Assembly: GCA_964559175.1 (NCBI GenBank)
Contig: CAZLGT010000005.1
Location: forward strand, 59,930 to 123,929
Direction of reading: 5' to 3'
Length of the DNA stretch: 64,000 nucleotides
Source: Mariniphaga sp964559175
GTDB lineage: Bacteria > Bacteroidota > Bacteroidia > Bacteroidales > Prolixibacteraceae
A model generated the notes under the pieces. The model was not told the DNA's origin, searched no databases, and worked only from the letters and a program-made list of their open reading frames with translations. How positions within the stretch are numbered: the stretch's first letter is position 1; every line of letters starts with the position of its first letter. Made by a program: the position numbers and the translations under genes. Below, piece after piece: positions 34,610 to 42,190 of this stretch.

Positions 34610-36313
34610 TTATCTGACAATCAGCTTATGTGCAAAGTCGTTGCTGAACTGCGATTTGATGATATACATTCCCGGTTGCAAATCGCTTACGTTGATGAAG
34701 TCGTTTTGCGATTCAATCATCCGTGATTTAACAACGCTTCCGGCCAGGTTGTAAATAGCTACCTGCGTTGGCTTGTTAACACTTACAAATACCCTGTCGG
34801 TGGCAGGATTCGGATATACCCTGATTTCCGGCATTTCGGTCAGTTCTACGTTGGTGGGTACCGATTCTGCTTTCAGGTAGTAAACGTTAACTCCGCTGTG
34901 AGGAGAGAACAGCATGATGGTTGTTGCCGGTCCTGAATAGAAACATTCGCCTTTCGTAAGTTCAGTTCCTAATGCAGGGATGGCTGCAATTACATTATCA
35001 GCAGTTCCGGCAGCAACATGAATTTCCCTGTCTTCACTGCCGCTTGATGACATAGCCATTACTGTAATATTGGTATTTCCTTCCACTTCAAAGGAAATTA
35101 CTCTTCCGAGCGGCAACCCGTCTTCATCAAAATCACCTTGTCCGCCAAATTTCAACCGATGGGTGAAATCCATGTCATCGAGAGTTTTTTCGTTGGCATC
35201 GATTTCCACTTTTTTGCCGCTGTGAGCCCAAATGGTAAGACCATTAACGGTGACGGTTTCTTCAAGTACACCAAGGTCTTTGAAAGAGTCTGCACTGATG
35301 TTCCATTCACTATCGGAAGGTTCAACCACTTCTTCTTGTTCCTCTTCTACCAGAAGGTGATAAACATTAACTCCGTTGGATGGTGAATACAACAGAATGG
35401 TTGCAGGTCCTCCGGTATATTCATACTCACCTTTTGAAATGTCTGGTCCCAGGGCAGGGAAGGTGGCAAAAATATTTTCTTCAGTATCTGCCGCCAGGTG
35501 CAGTTGCCGGTCTTCGCCACTACTCGATGACATTCCAATCACTGTTATTTTTGCATCTCCTGAAACCTGGATTGCAAGTACACGACCTAAGGGTTGCCCT
35601 TCTTCATTAAAATCACCACTTCCGCCCAGCTTCAACCGGTGAGTATAATCCAAACCGTCGAGCGATTTGTTGTTGGCATCAACTTCCACTTTTTTACCGC
35701 TGTGGGCATAAATGGTAAGTCCGTTCACTTCGGTTGTTTCTTCCAAAACACCGAGAGAATTGAAATCATCGCTACTGATGTTCCATTCCCTGACGTTTTT
35801 TTCCGGTTCAGCCTCTAAATGGTAAATATTTACTCCGTTGCTCGGTGAATACAGAAAGATGGTTCCGGCTCCGCCCGTGTAATTATATTCACCTTTTGAA
35901 ATATCAGGGCCTAAGGCAGGGAAAACAGCAAAAACAGAATCCTGATGATCGACAGCGATGTAAAGCTCCCGGTCTTCGCCGCTGCTCGATGACATCCCGG
36001 TTACTGTAATTTTGGTATTGCCCGAAACGGGAAATGCAAGTACACGGCCCAGTGGCAGCCCGTTTTCATCAAAATCACCACTTCCGCCCAGTTTTAGCCG
36101 GTGGGTGTAATCCATGCCATCGAGTGATTTGTTGTTGGCGTCAATTTCCACTTTCTTTCCGCTGTGAGCATAAATGGTAAGTCCGTTCACTTCTGTGGTT
36201 TCTTCCAGAACTCCCAACTGGTTGAAATCCTCACTGCTTATGTTCCATTCCTGTGCCGTTGAAACAAATACTGTAAATGTGGCTAAAATTAGAAATGTAA
36301 AAAATCGTCTCAT
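34610..36313 (-). CDS. Secreted T9SS cargo with three tandem carbohydrate-associated-type repeats
   Basis: A 567-aa extracellular protein. Signal peptide 1-20. Three repeats of about 150 residues start at EWNIS (22, 176 and 336); each runs through GVLEETxxVNGLTI, SGKKVEIDANxKSLD, THRLKxGGxGDF, LGRV, MSSSxxEDR and ends near GVNVYHL. Such units occur as C-terminal modules of pectate lyases and similar secreted enzymes, so polysaccharide contact is likely, though here no catalytic domain is present. Residues about 493-567 are a type A T9SS sorting domain (VYPNPATDRVFV, QVAIYNLAGSVV, LQPGMYIIKSQ). The GH105 gene lies 171 nt upstream on the same strand. Confidence 0.88.
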   Translation of the reverse strand: MRRFFTFLILATFTVFVSTAQEWNISSEDFNQLGVLEETTEVNGLTIYAHSGKKVEIDANNKSLDGMDYTHRLKLGGSGDFDENGLPLGRVLAFPVSGNTKITVTGMSSSSGEDRELYIAVDHQDSVFAVFPALGPDISKGEYNYTGGAGTIFLYSPSNGVNIYHLEAEPEKNVREWNISSDDFNSLGVLEETTEVNGLTIYAHSGKKVEVDANNKSLDGLDYTHRLKLGGSGDFNEEGQPLGRVLAIQVSGDAKITVIGMSSSSGEDRQLHLAADTEENIFATFPALGPDISKGEYEYTGGPATILLYSPSNGVNVYHLLVEEEQEEVVEPSDSEWNISADSFKDLGVLEETVTVNGLTIWAHSGKKVEIDANEKTLDDMDFTHRLKFGGQGDFDEDGLPLGRVISFEVEGNTNITVMAMSSSGSEDREIHVAAGTADNVIAAIPALGTELTKGECFYSGPATTIMLFSPHSGVNVYYLKAESVPTNVELTEMPEIRVYPNPATDRVFVSVNKPTQVAIYNLAGSVVKSRMIESQNDFINVSDLQPGMYIIKSQFSNDFAHKLIVR

Positions 36314-36484
36314 AGGTAAAATTTTTAAAATGAATACTAAATTGAATTAATTCACTGCAATTTATTCATTAATATGCCTATGAGCCTTCAACCATTTCCC
36401 AATCAGAGAGTATGCGTTTACCATTTGGGGCAAAAAGTAACAATTAGCGGGTTTTATTTCCCTGAAAGATTTTTTTGTTTATTC

Positions 36485-37660
36485 CTACCGTTTCAGTTCC
36501 ACAGCAGCCAGTATTACCGGTGCAACGCCTTTCTGGTCGTTATCTATTTGTTTTTCAGAAATGTAGTATTCGTAGTCGCCCATGCGGTAAGGATTTCCGC
36601 CCAACCCGCAGGCACCGCAGGTATTGGTAAGCGTGGGATAACCATCTTCATCCTGAATAACCAGGTTTTCAATTAAACTGTCGAACGTATCTTCAGCAAT
36701 TTGCAGGTATTTCTCTGGCAGGTACCCGTTTTTGACACCTTTTGCAAATGCATATATAAACATGGCCGACCCCGAGGCTTCCACATAGTTTCCTTCGCGA
36801 CCGCCCATGTCGAGCACCTGGTACCACAATCCGGTTTCCTCATCCCGGACTTTCAGCAGGGCTTCGCTTAGCTTATTCAGCAAATCAATTATTTTGCCGC
36901 GTTCCGGATGGTTTTCGGGAAGGTAATCGGGAACATCTACCAGCGCCATCATATACCAGCCGGTAGCACGGCTCCAGAAGTGTTTCGATTGTCCGGTTTC
37001 GGGGTTGCACCAGAGCTGTTCCCGGCTTTCGTCCCAGGCATGGTAAAGCAGTCCGGTTTCCGGGTCCAGCGTTTTTTCGTAAACCAGTTGCAGCTGGAAG
37101 GCAACTTCGTCGAACCATTCATTTTTATCAAACATTTGAGCATACTTGGCCAGAAATGGCGATGCCATGTACAGGCCGTCGAGCCACATTTGCCAGGGGT
37201 AGCTTTTTTTATGCCAGAATCCGTTGGCATGGGTACGCGGATGTTCTTCCATTTGTCTCACAAGCGTTTGCGCGGCAATTTTGTATTTTTCTTTCCCTGT
37301 TTTTTCATACAAGCCCAGCATGTTCAGTCCTGGTCTCACGCGGTCGATATTGTAATCCGACAGTTTGTATGTGTAAATGGTTCCGTCTTCCTGCACAAAA
37401 TAATTGATGTAGGCCTGTGCATAATCCGAATATTTTTTATCGTATTGTCCCAGCTTTTCAATGGCTGAGGCCAGGAAAGCATAGTCGTATTCGTATTTGG
37501 GTTTGTCGCGGTCGTAATAAATCAGACTGTCGCTCCGGTGCATTACGGCATCGGAAAATTTCATCGCCCATGAAAGATACTTTTCTTTTTCGCCGGTTTT
37601 ATTTGGCTGTGAACAACCCGAAGTTAACGCAACAATCAGAATTATGGTGAATATTTTCAT
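36485..37660 (-). CDS. Unsaturated rhamnogalacturonyl hydrolase-type lipoprotein, GH105
   Basis: A 391-aa glycoside hydrolase family 88/105 protein that removes the unsaturated uronyl residue left by pectin or rhamnogalacturonan lyases. Lipobox LTSGC places the lipid anchor at Cys16. The (alpha/alpha)6 barrel features include RPGLNMLGLYEKTGKEKY, HKKSYPWQMWLDGLYMASPF (with the catalytic aspartate region), FWSRATGWYMMALVDV and EASGSAMFIYAFAKGV. Length is typical. It probably works in the periplasm or at the surface, upstream of the T9SS repeat protein. Confidence 0.92.
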   Translation of the reverse strand: MKIFTIILIVALTSGCSQPNKTGEKEKYLSWAMKFSDAVMHRSDSLIYYDRDKPKYEYDYAFLASAIEKLGQYDKKYSDYAQAYINYFVQEDGTIYTYKLSDYNIDRVRPGLNMLGLYEKTGKEKYKIAAQTLVRQMEEHPRTHANGFWHKKSYPWQMWLDGLYMASPFLAKYAQMFDKNEWFDEVAFQLQLVYEKTLDPETGLLYHAWDESREQLWCNPETGQSKHFWSRATGWYMMALVDVPDYLPENHPERGKIIDLLNKLSEALLKVRDEETGLWYQVLDMGGREGNYVEASGSAMFIYAFAKGVKNGYLPEKYLQIAEDTFDSLIENLVIQDEDGYPTLTNTCGACGLGGNPYRMGDYEYYISEKQIDNDQKGVAPVILAAVELKR

Positions 37661-37791
37661 ATTTACGTATTTTAATTTGAGGATAAAAATACAAACAGCG
37701 TAACAATTTCAGGGGTATAAATATCCCATTTTGCGGGTTATTTTTTCAGATTTCAGGAAAAAGCAAGCATAACCGCCCGTACAAAACTGGT

Positions 37792-38928
37792 TTATTCCAG
37801 ATTTTTGGGAATGGCAATGAAAAATGTGGTTCCCTTATCCGGTGTACTTTGAAACCAAACCTTGCCTTTCAGGTATTTTTCGCCGAAAAGCTTCATGCTG
37901 TAGGTGCCAATGCCCCTTCCTGTACCTTTTGTAGAGAAAGAGCGTTTGAACAATTGCAGCTGGACATCGGGTTCGATGTGAGTATTGTTGGACACCGAAA
38001 ACCTTACCCATTGGCCAACCTGACGACAGTCCATGGTTATTGTGGAGTGGGGATGCGAAGCTTCGAGGGCATTTTTCAGCATGTTACCCACGATGCGTCT
38101 GAGTAAAACCGGGTCGGTGGTAATTGTAACCGATTGCGCATTCGGGCATACTCTGATGATTTTGTTACCGGCAGTTTCGTGCTTTGAGTAAATATTTTCG
38201 AGGTTAGACAGCAGTTCTCTGCTATTCACTGGTTTGAAATCGGGTTTTAAATCGCCGCGTTCAGCCGAAGTCAGGTGGCGTTGAATCTGTATTTCTTCAA
38301 TCATGTTTTCGGTGGCCCGCTTTATGGTTTGAGCCAGATCGGCCATTTCTTCATGATTATTCATTTCGGGTAAAATGGATGAAAGCCCGGAAATAACTCC
38401 GGCGCTGTTCAGCACATCGTGAAAAAAGACCCGCTCGAGGGTTTCCCGCCGCTTCTCGTGGCTAATGTCGTGCACGGCAAAAATGGTGTATTCCGATCCG
38501 TTTTCGTGGTAGGGAGTTGCAGTTACCCGTAAATCGAGGGCATCGTTGTCGCAGGTAATGATGCGGCAGTCTTTTTCTGCCTGCTTTCCCATTTGTGATT
38601 CCAGAATGGCGCCCAAAGCACCGCAGGTACGGCAAAATTCAGAAGTACCGCAACCGCCTTTTGTAAGGCTTGCATGGATGCAGTTAACGGCTTCTCCCGG
38701 ACGTTTTCCAATGATGGGATGGCTGTGGGAAAGGTTCAGGAACTTTAAAAACAGCCGGTTGGCGTAAACAATTTGCCTTTGCGGATTCAAGATAACCAGC
38801 ATGGTAGATACCGAATCCGCAATTTTATTAAATATTTCATTATTACTGAACAACCGGGCATCATTTTCAACCTGGTCGGGGGATGCCCGTTCGGCAGGGG
38901 CAAAATAGGTGTTTTTACTTTCAGTCAT
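37792..38928 (-). CDS. PAS histidine kinase with a four-cysteine cluster
   Basis: A 378-aa soluble sensor kinase; ATG 38928 is preferred to a GTG three codons upstream. Residues about 30-155 form a PAS domain (VILNPQRQIVYANRLFLKFL) containing CIHASLTKGGCGTSEFCRTCG, with cysteines 83, 93, 99 and 102, a pattern that recurs in a group of PAS kinases and suggests a bound metal or Fe-S centre (inference). The phospho-acceptor box is FFHDVLNSAGVI (His170). The HATPase domain shows the N box (NMLKNALEA) and the G boxes (STKGTGRGIGTYSMKLF). No response regulator is adjacent, so the partner is elsewhere. Confidence 0.9.
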   Translation of the reverse strand: MTESKNTYFAPAERASPDQVENDARLFSNNEIFNKIADSVSTMLVILNPQRQIVYANRLFLKFLNLSHSHPIIGKRPGEAVNCIHASLTKGGCGTSEFCRTCGALGAILESQMGKQAEKDCRIITCDNDALDLRVTATPYHENGSEYTIFAVHDISHEKRRETLERVFFHDVLNSAGVISGLSSILPEMNNHEEMADLAQTIKRATENMIEEIQIQRHLTSAERGDLKPDFKPVNSRELLSNLENIYSKHETAGNKIIRVCPNAQSVTITTDPVLLRRIVGNMLKNALEASHPHSTITMDCRQVGQWVRFSVSNNTHIEPDVQLQLFKRSFSTKGTGRGIGTYSMKLFGEKYLKGKVWFQSTPDKGTTFFIAIPKNLE

Positions 38929-39080
38929 CTTCAACACGCTTTTTTCAGGTGCCGCAAGATAAACGGGTTTTGGTATTTATCAAAATTAAATTTCGACAAT
39001 CATTTATGAAATTTTATCCGATTCCATTTTCCAAAACACTGTTTGAAATTTGTAAAATGCACATTCAGAGCAAAAAAGGC

Positions 39081-39119
39081 ATAAAAACAATGCCATCCCT
39101 TTTACGGAATGGCATTGTT
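39081..39119 (-). terminator. Rho-independent terminator after the pnt operon
   Basis: A perfect 11-bp stem AACAATGCCAT (39086-39096) / ATGGCATTGTT (39109-39119) with a 12-nt loop, read on the minus strand, then TTTTTAT and a further T-run near 39072-39077. It lies 50 nt after the pntB stop. Confidence 0.85.
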
Positions 39120-39168
39120 GATAGCTCTGCATTTTATCCTTTTTTTTCGCTCTTTGCTCTCTACCCAA

Positions 39169-40605
39169 TCACATGCTTTTTATTTCCGTGACCAGTTTTT
39201 GAATGGAACTTTTGGCATCGCCAAACAACATGCGGGTTTTGTCGTTAAAGAAAAGTTCGTTTTCAATGCCGGCATACCCTTTACCCATGCCTCGTTTCAT
39301 AATGATGATGTTTTTGGCCAGATGGGCGTCGATGATCGGCATTCCGTAAATGGGACTTCCCGGGTCGTTGTAGGCTGCCGGGTTTACCACATCGTTGGCG
39401 CCCACCACAATGGCAACGTCCACATTGGGCATATCGGGGTTGATATCGTCCATCTCCACCAGTTTTTCGTAAGGCACATCGGCTTCGGCCAGCAATACGT
39501 TCATATGGCCGGGCATACGGCCTGCTACCGGGTGAATGGCATATTTCACTTCCACACCTTTTCCTTCGAGCAGTTCATCCAGCTCCTGTGCAATGTGCTG
39601 TGCCTGTGCCACGGCAAGACCGTAACCCGGAATTACCACCACCTGGCGCGAATAGCTCAGCAATACCGCAGCATCGCTCAGGGTAATTTCCTTGATGGTT
39701 CCCTGTTCGCCGCCGGCAGCGGCAACACCGCCGCCAAAAGCACCAATAATAACATTGATGAGTGAGCGGTTCATGGCTTTGCACATGAGGAGCGTAAGAA
39801 TCATTCCGGCTGCCCCTACCAAAATACCGCCCAGAATCATTGCCTGGTTGTTGTAAATAAAACCAGCCATGGCTGCCGCAATACCTGTGAATGAATTTAG
39901 CAGCGAGATAACCACCGGCATATCGGCACCACCAATGGGCATTACGAACATAACACCGTAAATAAGTGATATTGCCGTTAAGGCATAAATGGCCCAAAGC
40001 ATTTCAGCCGGCGGGTTGGGTGAAACAACAATAAAAGCCCCCAGTACGAATGTTCCCAACATCAATACCAGGTTCAAATAGGTCATGAATGGTTTCATGA
40101 TATCCCCAACACGTCCGTCAAGTTTACCGAAAGCAACTAAACTACCGCTGAACGCAATTGCACCTATAATTAATCCCAAAACCGTCACTATTATGGATCC
40201 GACATCGCCTGCTGCTGCGGCCGGATATTCCAGTAATGCAACCAGCATAGAAGCGCCGCCACCTGTAGCATTGAACAACGATACCAATTGGGGCATTGCT
40301 GTCATTTTAACTTTCCGGGCCACCATCCAGCCAATGGCAGCGCCCACTCCAATGGCTGCTACAATTATCCAGATATTGGTTAACGGGATTCCTTCGCCAT
40401 TTTGCTTGTGAAGCAGCAGTGTGGTAACCATGGCCAGCGCCATACCACCAAATGCCCACAGGTTTCCACGGCGGGCGGTTTCGGGGTGCGACAGCATTTT
40501 CAAACCCACAACAAATAACAGTGCGGCAACAAGGTAACTCAGTTCGAGCAACGTATCGCCTACAGTAAATCCGTTTATATTCATTAACATTAATCCTTTA
40601 TCCAT
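39169..40605 (-). CDS. pntB: NAD(P) transhydrogenase subunit beta
   Basis: A 478-aa membrane protein. About nine transmembrane helices in residues 1-290 form the proton channel with the PntA2 product, and residues about 300-478 form the NADP(H)-binding domain III (VVIPGYGLAVAQAQHIAQEL, VAGRMPGHMNVLLAEADVPY, VVGANDVVNPAA, KRGMGKGYAGIENELFF). The complex couples proton flow to hydride transfer from NADH to NADP+. It is the last gene of the three-gene pnt operon, 6 nt downstream of pntA2, and is followed by a strong terminator. Confidence 0.96.
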   Translation of the reverse strand: MDKGLMLMNINGFTVGDTLLELSYLVAALLFVVGLKMLSHPETARRGNLWAFGGMALAMVTTLLLHKQNGEGIPLTNIWIIVAAIGVGAAIGWMVARKVKMTAMPQLVSLFNATGGGASMLVALLEYPAAAAGDVGSIIVTVLGLIIGAIAFSGSLVAFGKLDGRVGDIMKPFMTYLNLVLMLGTFVLGAFIVVSPNPPAEMLWAIYALTAISLIYGVMFVMPIGGADMPVVISLLNSFTGIAAAMAGFIYNNQAMILGGILVGAAGMILTLLMCKAMNRSLINVIIGAFGGGVAAAGGEQGTIKEITLSDAAVLLSYSRQVVVIPGYGLAVAQAQHIAQELDELLEGKGVEVKYAIHPVAGRMPGHMNVLLAEADVPYEKLVEMDDINPDMPNVDVAIVVGANDVVNPAAYNDPGSPIYGMPIIDAHLAKNIIIMKRGMGKGYAGIENELFFNDKTRMLFGDAKSSIQKLVTEIKSM

Positions 40606-40611
40606 GATTTC

Positions 40612-40926
40612 CTACTTTTTTTTCTTTTTAAACATTTCAAGCATACGGTCGGTAACGGCAAAACCGCCCACCACGTTTAACGTTCCAAACATGAGCGCCA
40701 GAATCCCCAGCACCAGTTCAACCGAAAACCGGGAAAGGTCGGCATGGCCAACCAGGATGATACCTCCGATAATGATTACACCGCTGATGGCATTGGCACC
40801 CGACATGAGCGGGGTGTGCAGCACTGCGGGTACATTGGAAATCACTTCAATACCCAGAAAAATGGATAGTGCGATAATAAAAATAGCTTCTTTGTATTCG
40901 AAAAAATACTGTAAAATTTGTTCCAT
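40612..40926 (-). CDS. pntAB: NAD(P) transhydrogenase subunit alpha, membrane part (PntA2)
   Basis: A 104-aa protein with three hydrophobic spans (IFIIALSIFLGIEVI, AISGVIIIGGIILVG, LALMFGTLNVVGGFAV) matching the C-terminal membrane domain of E. coli PntA, encoded here as a separate gene. The ATG at 40926 (MEQILQYFFEYKEA) is preferred to a TTG nine codons upstream. It lies 13 nt after the alpha-1 gene and 6 nt before pntB. The C-terminal lysine tail KKKKK faces the cytoplasm. Confidence 0.92.
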   Translation of the reverse strand: MEQILQYFFEYKEAIFIIALSIFLGIEVISNVPAVLHTPLMSGANAISGVIIIGGIILVGHADLSRFSVELVLGILALMFGTLNVVGGFAVTDRMLEMFKKKKK

Positions 40927-40939
40927 ATCCGGTTTTTTT

Positions 40940-42070
40940 TTAGTTGTTTTCAATTACTGATTTCACCCGTTCGTTGTAGAGTTCACTCTGGTGTGTAATG
41001 CAGGTGCCTTTTACAATTTCGTCTTCAAAATTGAGGTTTAATGCGCCCTCTTCACCTATAATAAGTTTCAGAAAGTTCAGCACATTTTTGCCAAACATGC
41101 GGCTGGCATCCAGCGGAGTAACTGCCGGATAGTTCGATTGCCCGATGATGGTTTTGTTTTGAAAAACAACTACCTCGTTGTTTTTTGTCAGTTCACAGTT
41201 TCCTCCGGAGGAGGCTGCCAGGTCGATAATTACAGCTCCGGGTTTCATTTTTTCCACTGTTGCTTTGGAAACCAGCAGCGGTGCTTTTCGTCCCGGAATT
41301 TGCGCGGTGCAGATAATCACATCCGATTTAACGGCCTGTGCATTTATGGCTTCCTGCTGTTTCTTTTTATACTCTTCGGTTTGTTCCACGGCGTATCCAC
41401 CTGCCTCCTTATCTTCGGTGGCGCCTTCCACTTCCACAAATTTTCCGCCCAAACTTTTCACTTCCTCTCTTACTGCTGAGCGAACATCGAATACATAAAC
41501 CTGCGCGCCAAGTCTTCGCGCAGTGGCTGTGGCCTGTAATCCGGCAACACCGGCACCGAGAATAAGTACATTGGCCGGTCGTATGGTGCCGGCAGCAGTC
41601 ATAAACATGGGAAAGAAAGTGGGCAGCCGGTATGCTGCATCAAGTACAGCTTTGTATCCGGCCACGGTAGCCATCGACGAAAGAATGTCCATAGCCTGCG
41701 CTTTGGTTGTGCGCGGAATGGAGTCGAGGCTAAAGGTAGTTACGTTTTTCCCCTGGAAAGTTTTTACCAGCTCCTTTTCCCAAAGTGGGTTGAAGGCGCT
41801 AATCCACACCTGTGTTTCCTTCAGGTTTTTGAGATCATCGTCCGATGGCGGCTGAATTTGCAGCAACACATCCGCTTTTTCGAAAATTTCTTTTCGCGAA
41901 ACGACTTTTGCACCGGCTTTTTCATACTGGTCGTTGGGTGCAAAGGCTTTTTCGCCAGCCCCTTTTTCAGTCAAAACCTCTGTTTTCAGTTCAACCAGGC
42001 TTTGTACGACCTCCGGCAATATAGCAACACGCGTTTCATTGCCGTGTTCTTTTAATAAACCAAGAATCAT
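40940..42070 (-). CDS. pntAA: NAD(P) transhydrogenase subunit alpha, NAD-binding part (PntA1)
   Basis: A 376-aa soluble NAD(H)-binding subunit of the alanine-dehydrogenase/PntA fold. It shows GLLKEHGNETRVAILPEVV at the start, RTTKAQAMDILSSMATVAGY, the Rossmann motif VLILGAGVAGLQATATARRLGA (about 168-189), and DLAASSGGNCE. Gene split into alpha-1 and alpha-2 is usual outside enterobacteria. Upstream the promoter region carries a -7 element and a perfect 20-bp palindrome, so expression of the operon is probably controlled by a LacI-type regulator. Confidence 0.95.
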   Translation of the reverse strand: MILGLLKEHGNETRVAILPEVVQSLVELKTEVLTEKGAGEKAFAPNDQYEKAGAKVVSRKEIFEKADVLLQIQPPSDDDLKNLKETQVWISAFNPLWEKELVKTFQGKNVTTFSLDSIPRTTKAQAMDILSSMATVAGYKAVLDAAYRLPTFFPMFMTAAGTIRPANVLILGAGVAGLQATATARRLGAQVYVFDVRSAVREEVKSLGGKFVEVEGATEDKEAGGYAVEQTEEYKKKQQEAINAQAVKSDVIICTAQIPGRKAPLLVSKATVEKMKPGAVIIDLAASSGGNCELTKNNEVVVFQNKTIIGQSNYPAVTPLDASRMFGKNVLNFLKLIIGEEGALNLNFEDEIVKGTCITHQSELYNERVKSVIENN

Positions 42071-42100
42071 AAATAATTTGATTTAGATGAATTTTTGATG

Positions 42101-42108
42101 CAAAACTA
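42101..42108 (-). promoter_or_regulatory. -7 promoter element of the pnt operon
   Basis: On the minus strand TAGTTTTG matches TAnnTTTG, 31 nt upstream of the pntA1 ATG. The expected -33 site (42128-42131) falls inside the palindrome and reads CGTT. Confidence 0.6.
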
Positions 42109-42120
42109 ATAAAATATCTT

Positions 42121-42140
42121 TACCGTTAACGTTAACGGTA
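42121..42140. promoter_or_regulatory. Perfect 20-bp palindrome, LacI-type operator candidate at pnt promoter
   Basis: TACCGTTAACGTTAACGGTA is perfectly self-complementary with a central CG, the architecture of LacI/PurR-family operators. It covers the -33 region of the pnt promoter. It also lies 50 nt beyond the stop of the minus-strand sensory operon, so it does not belong to that operon's own promoter. Confidence 0.65.
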
Positions 42141-42190
42141 TCTATTTTTTAACATGTTTTTAATTCATTTCTCAATTTAACAGGGCAGGG

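Noticed and set aside
39109..39765. 218-codon plus-strand frame opposite pntB
   Set aside because: Antisense to the conserved NADP-binding domain; no start context and no recognisable product.
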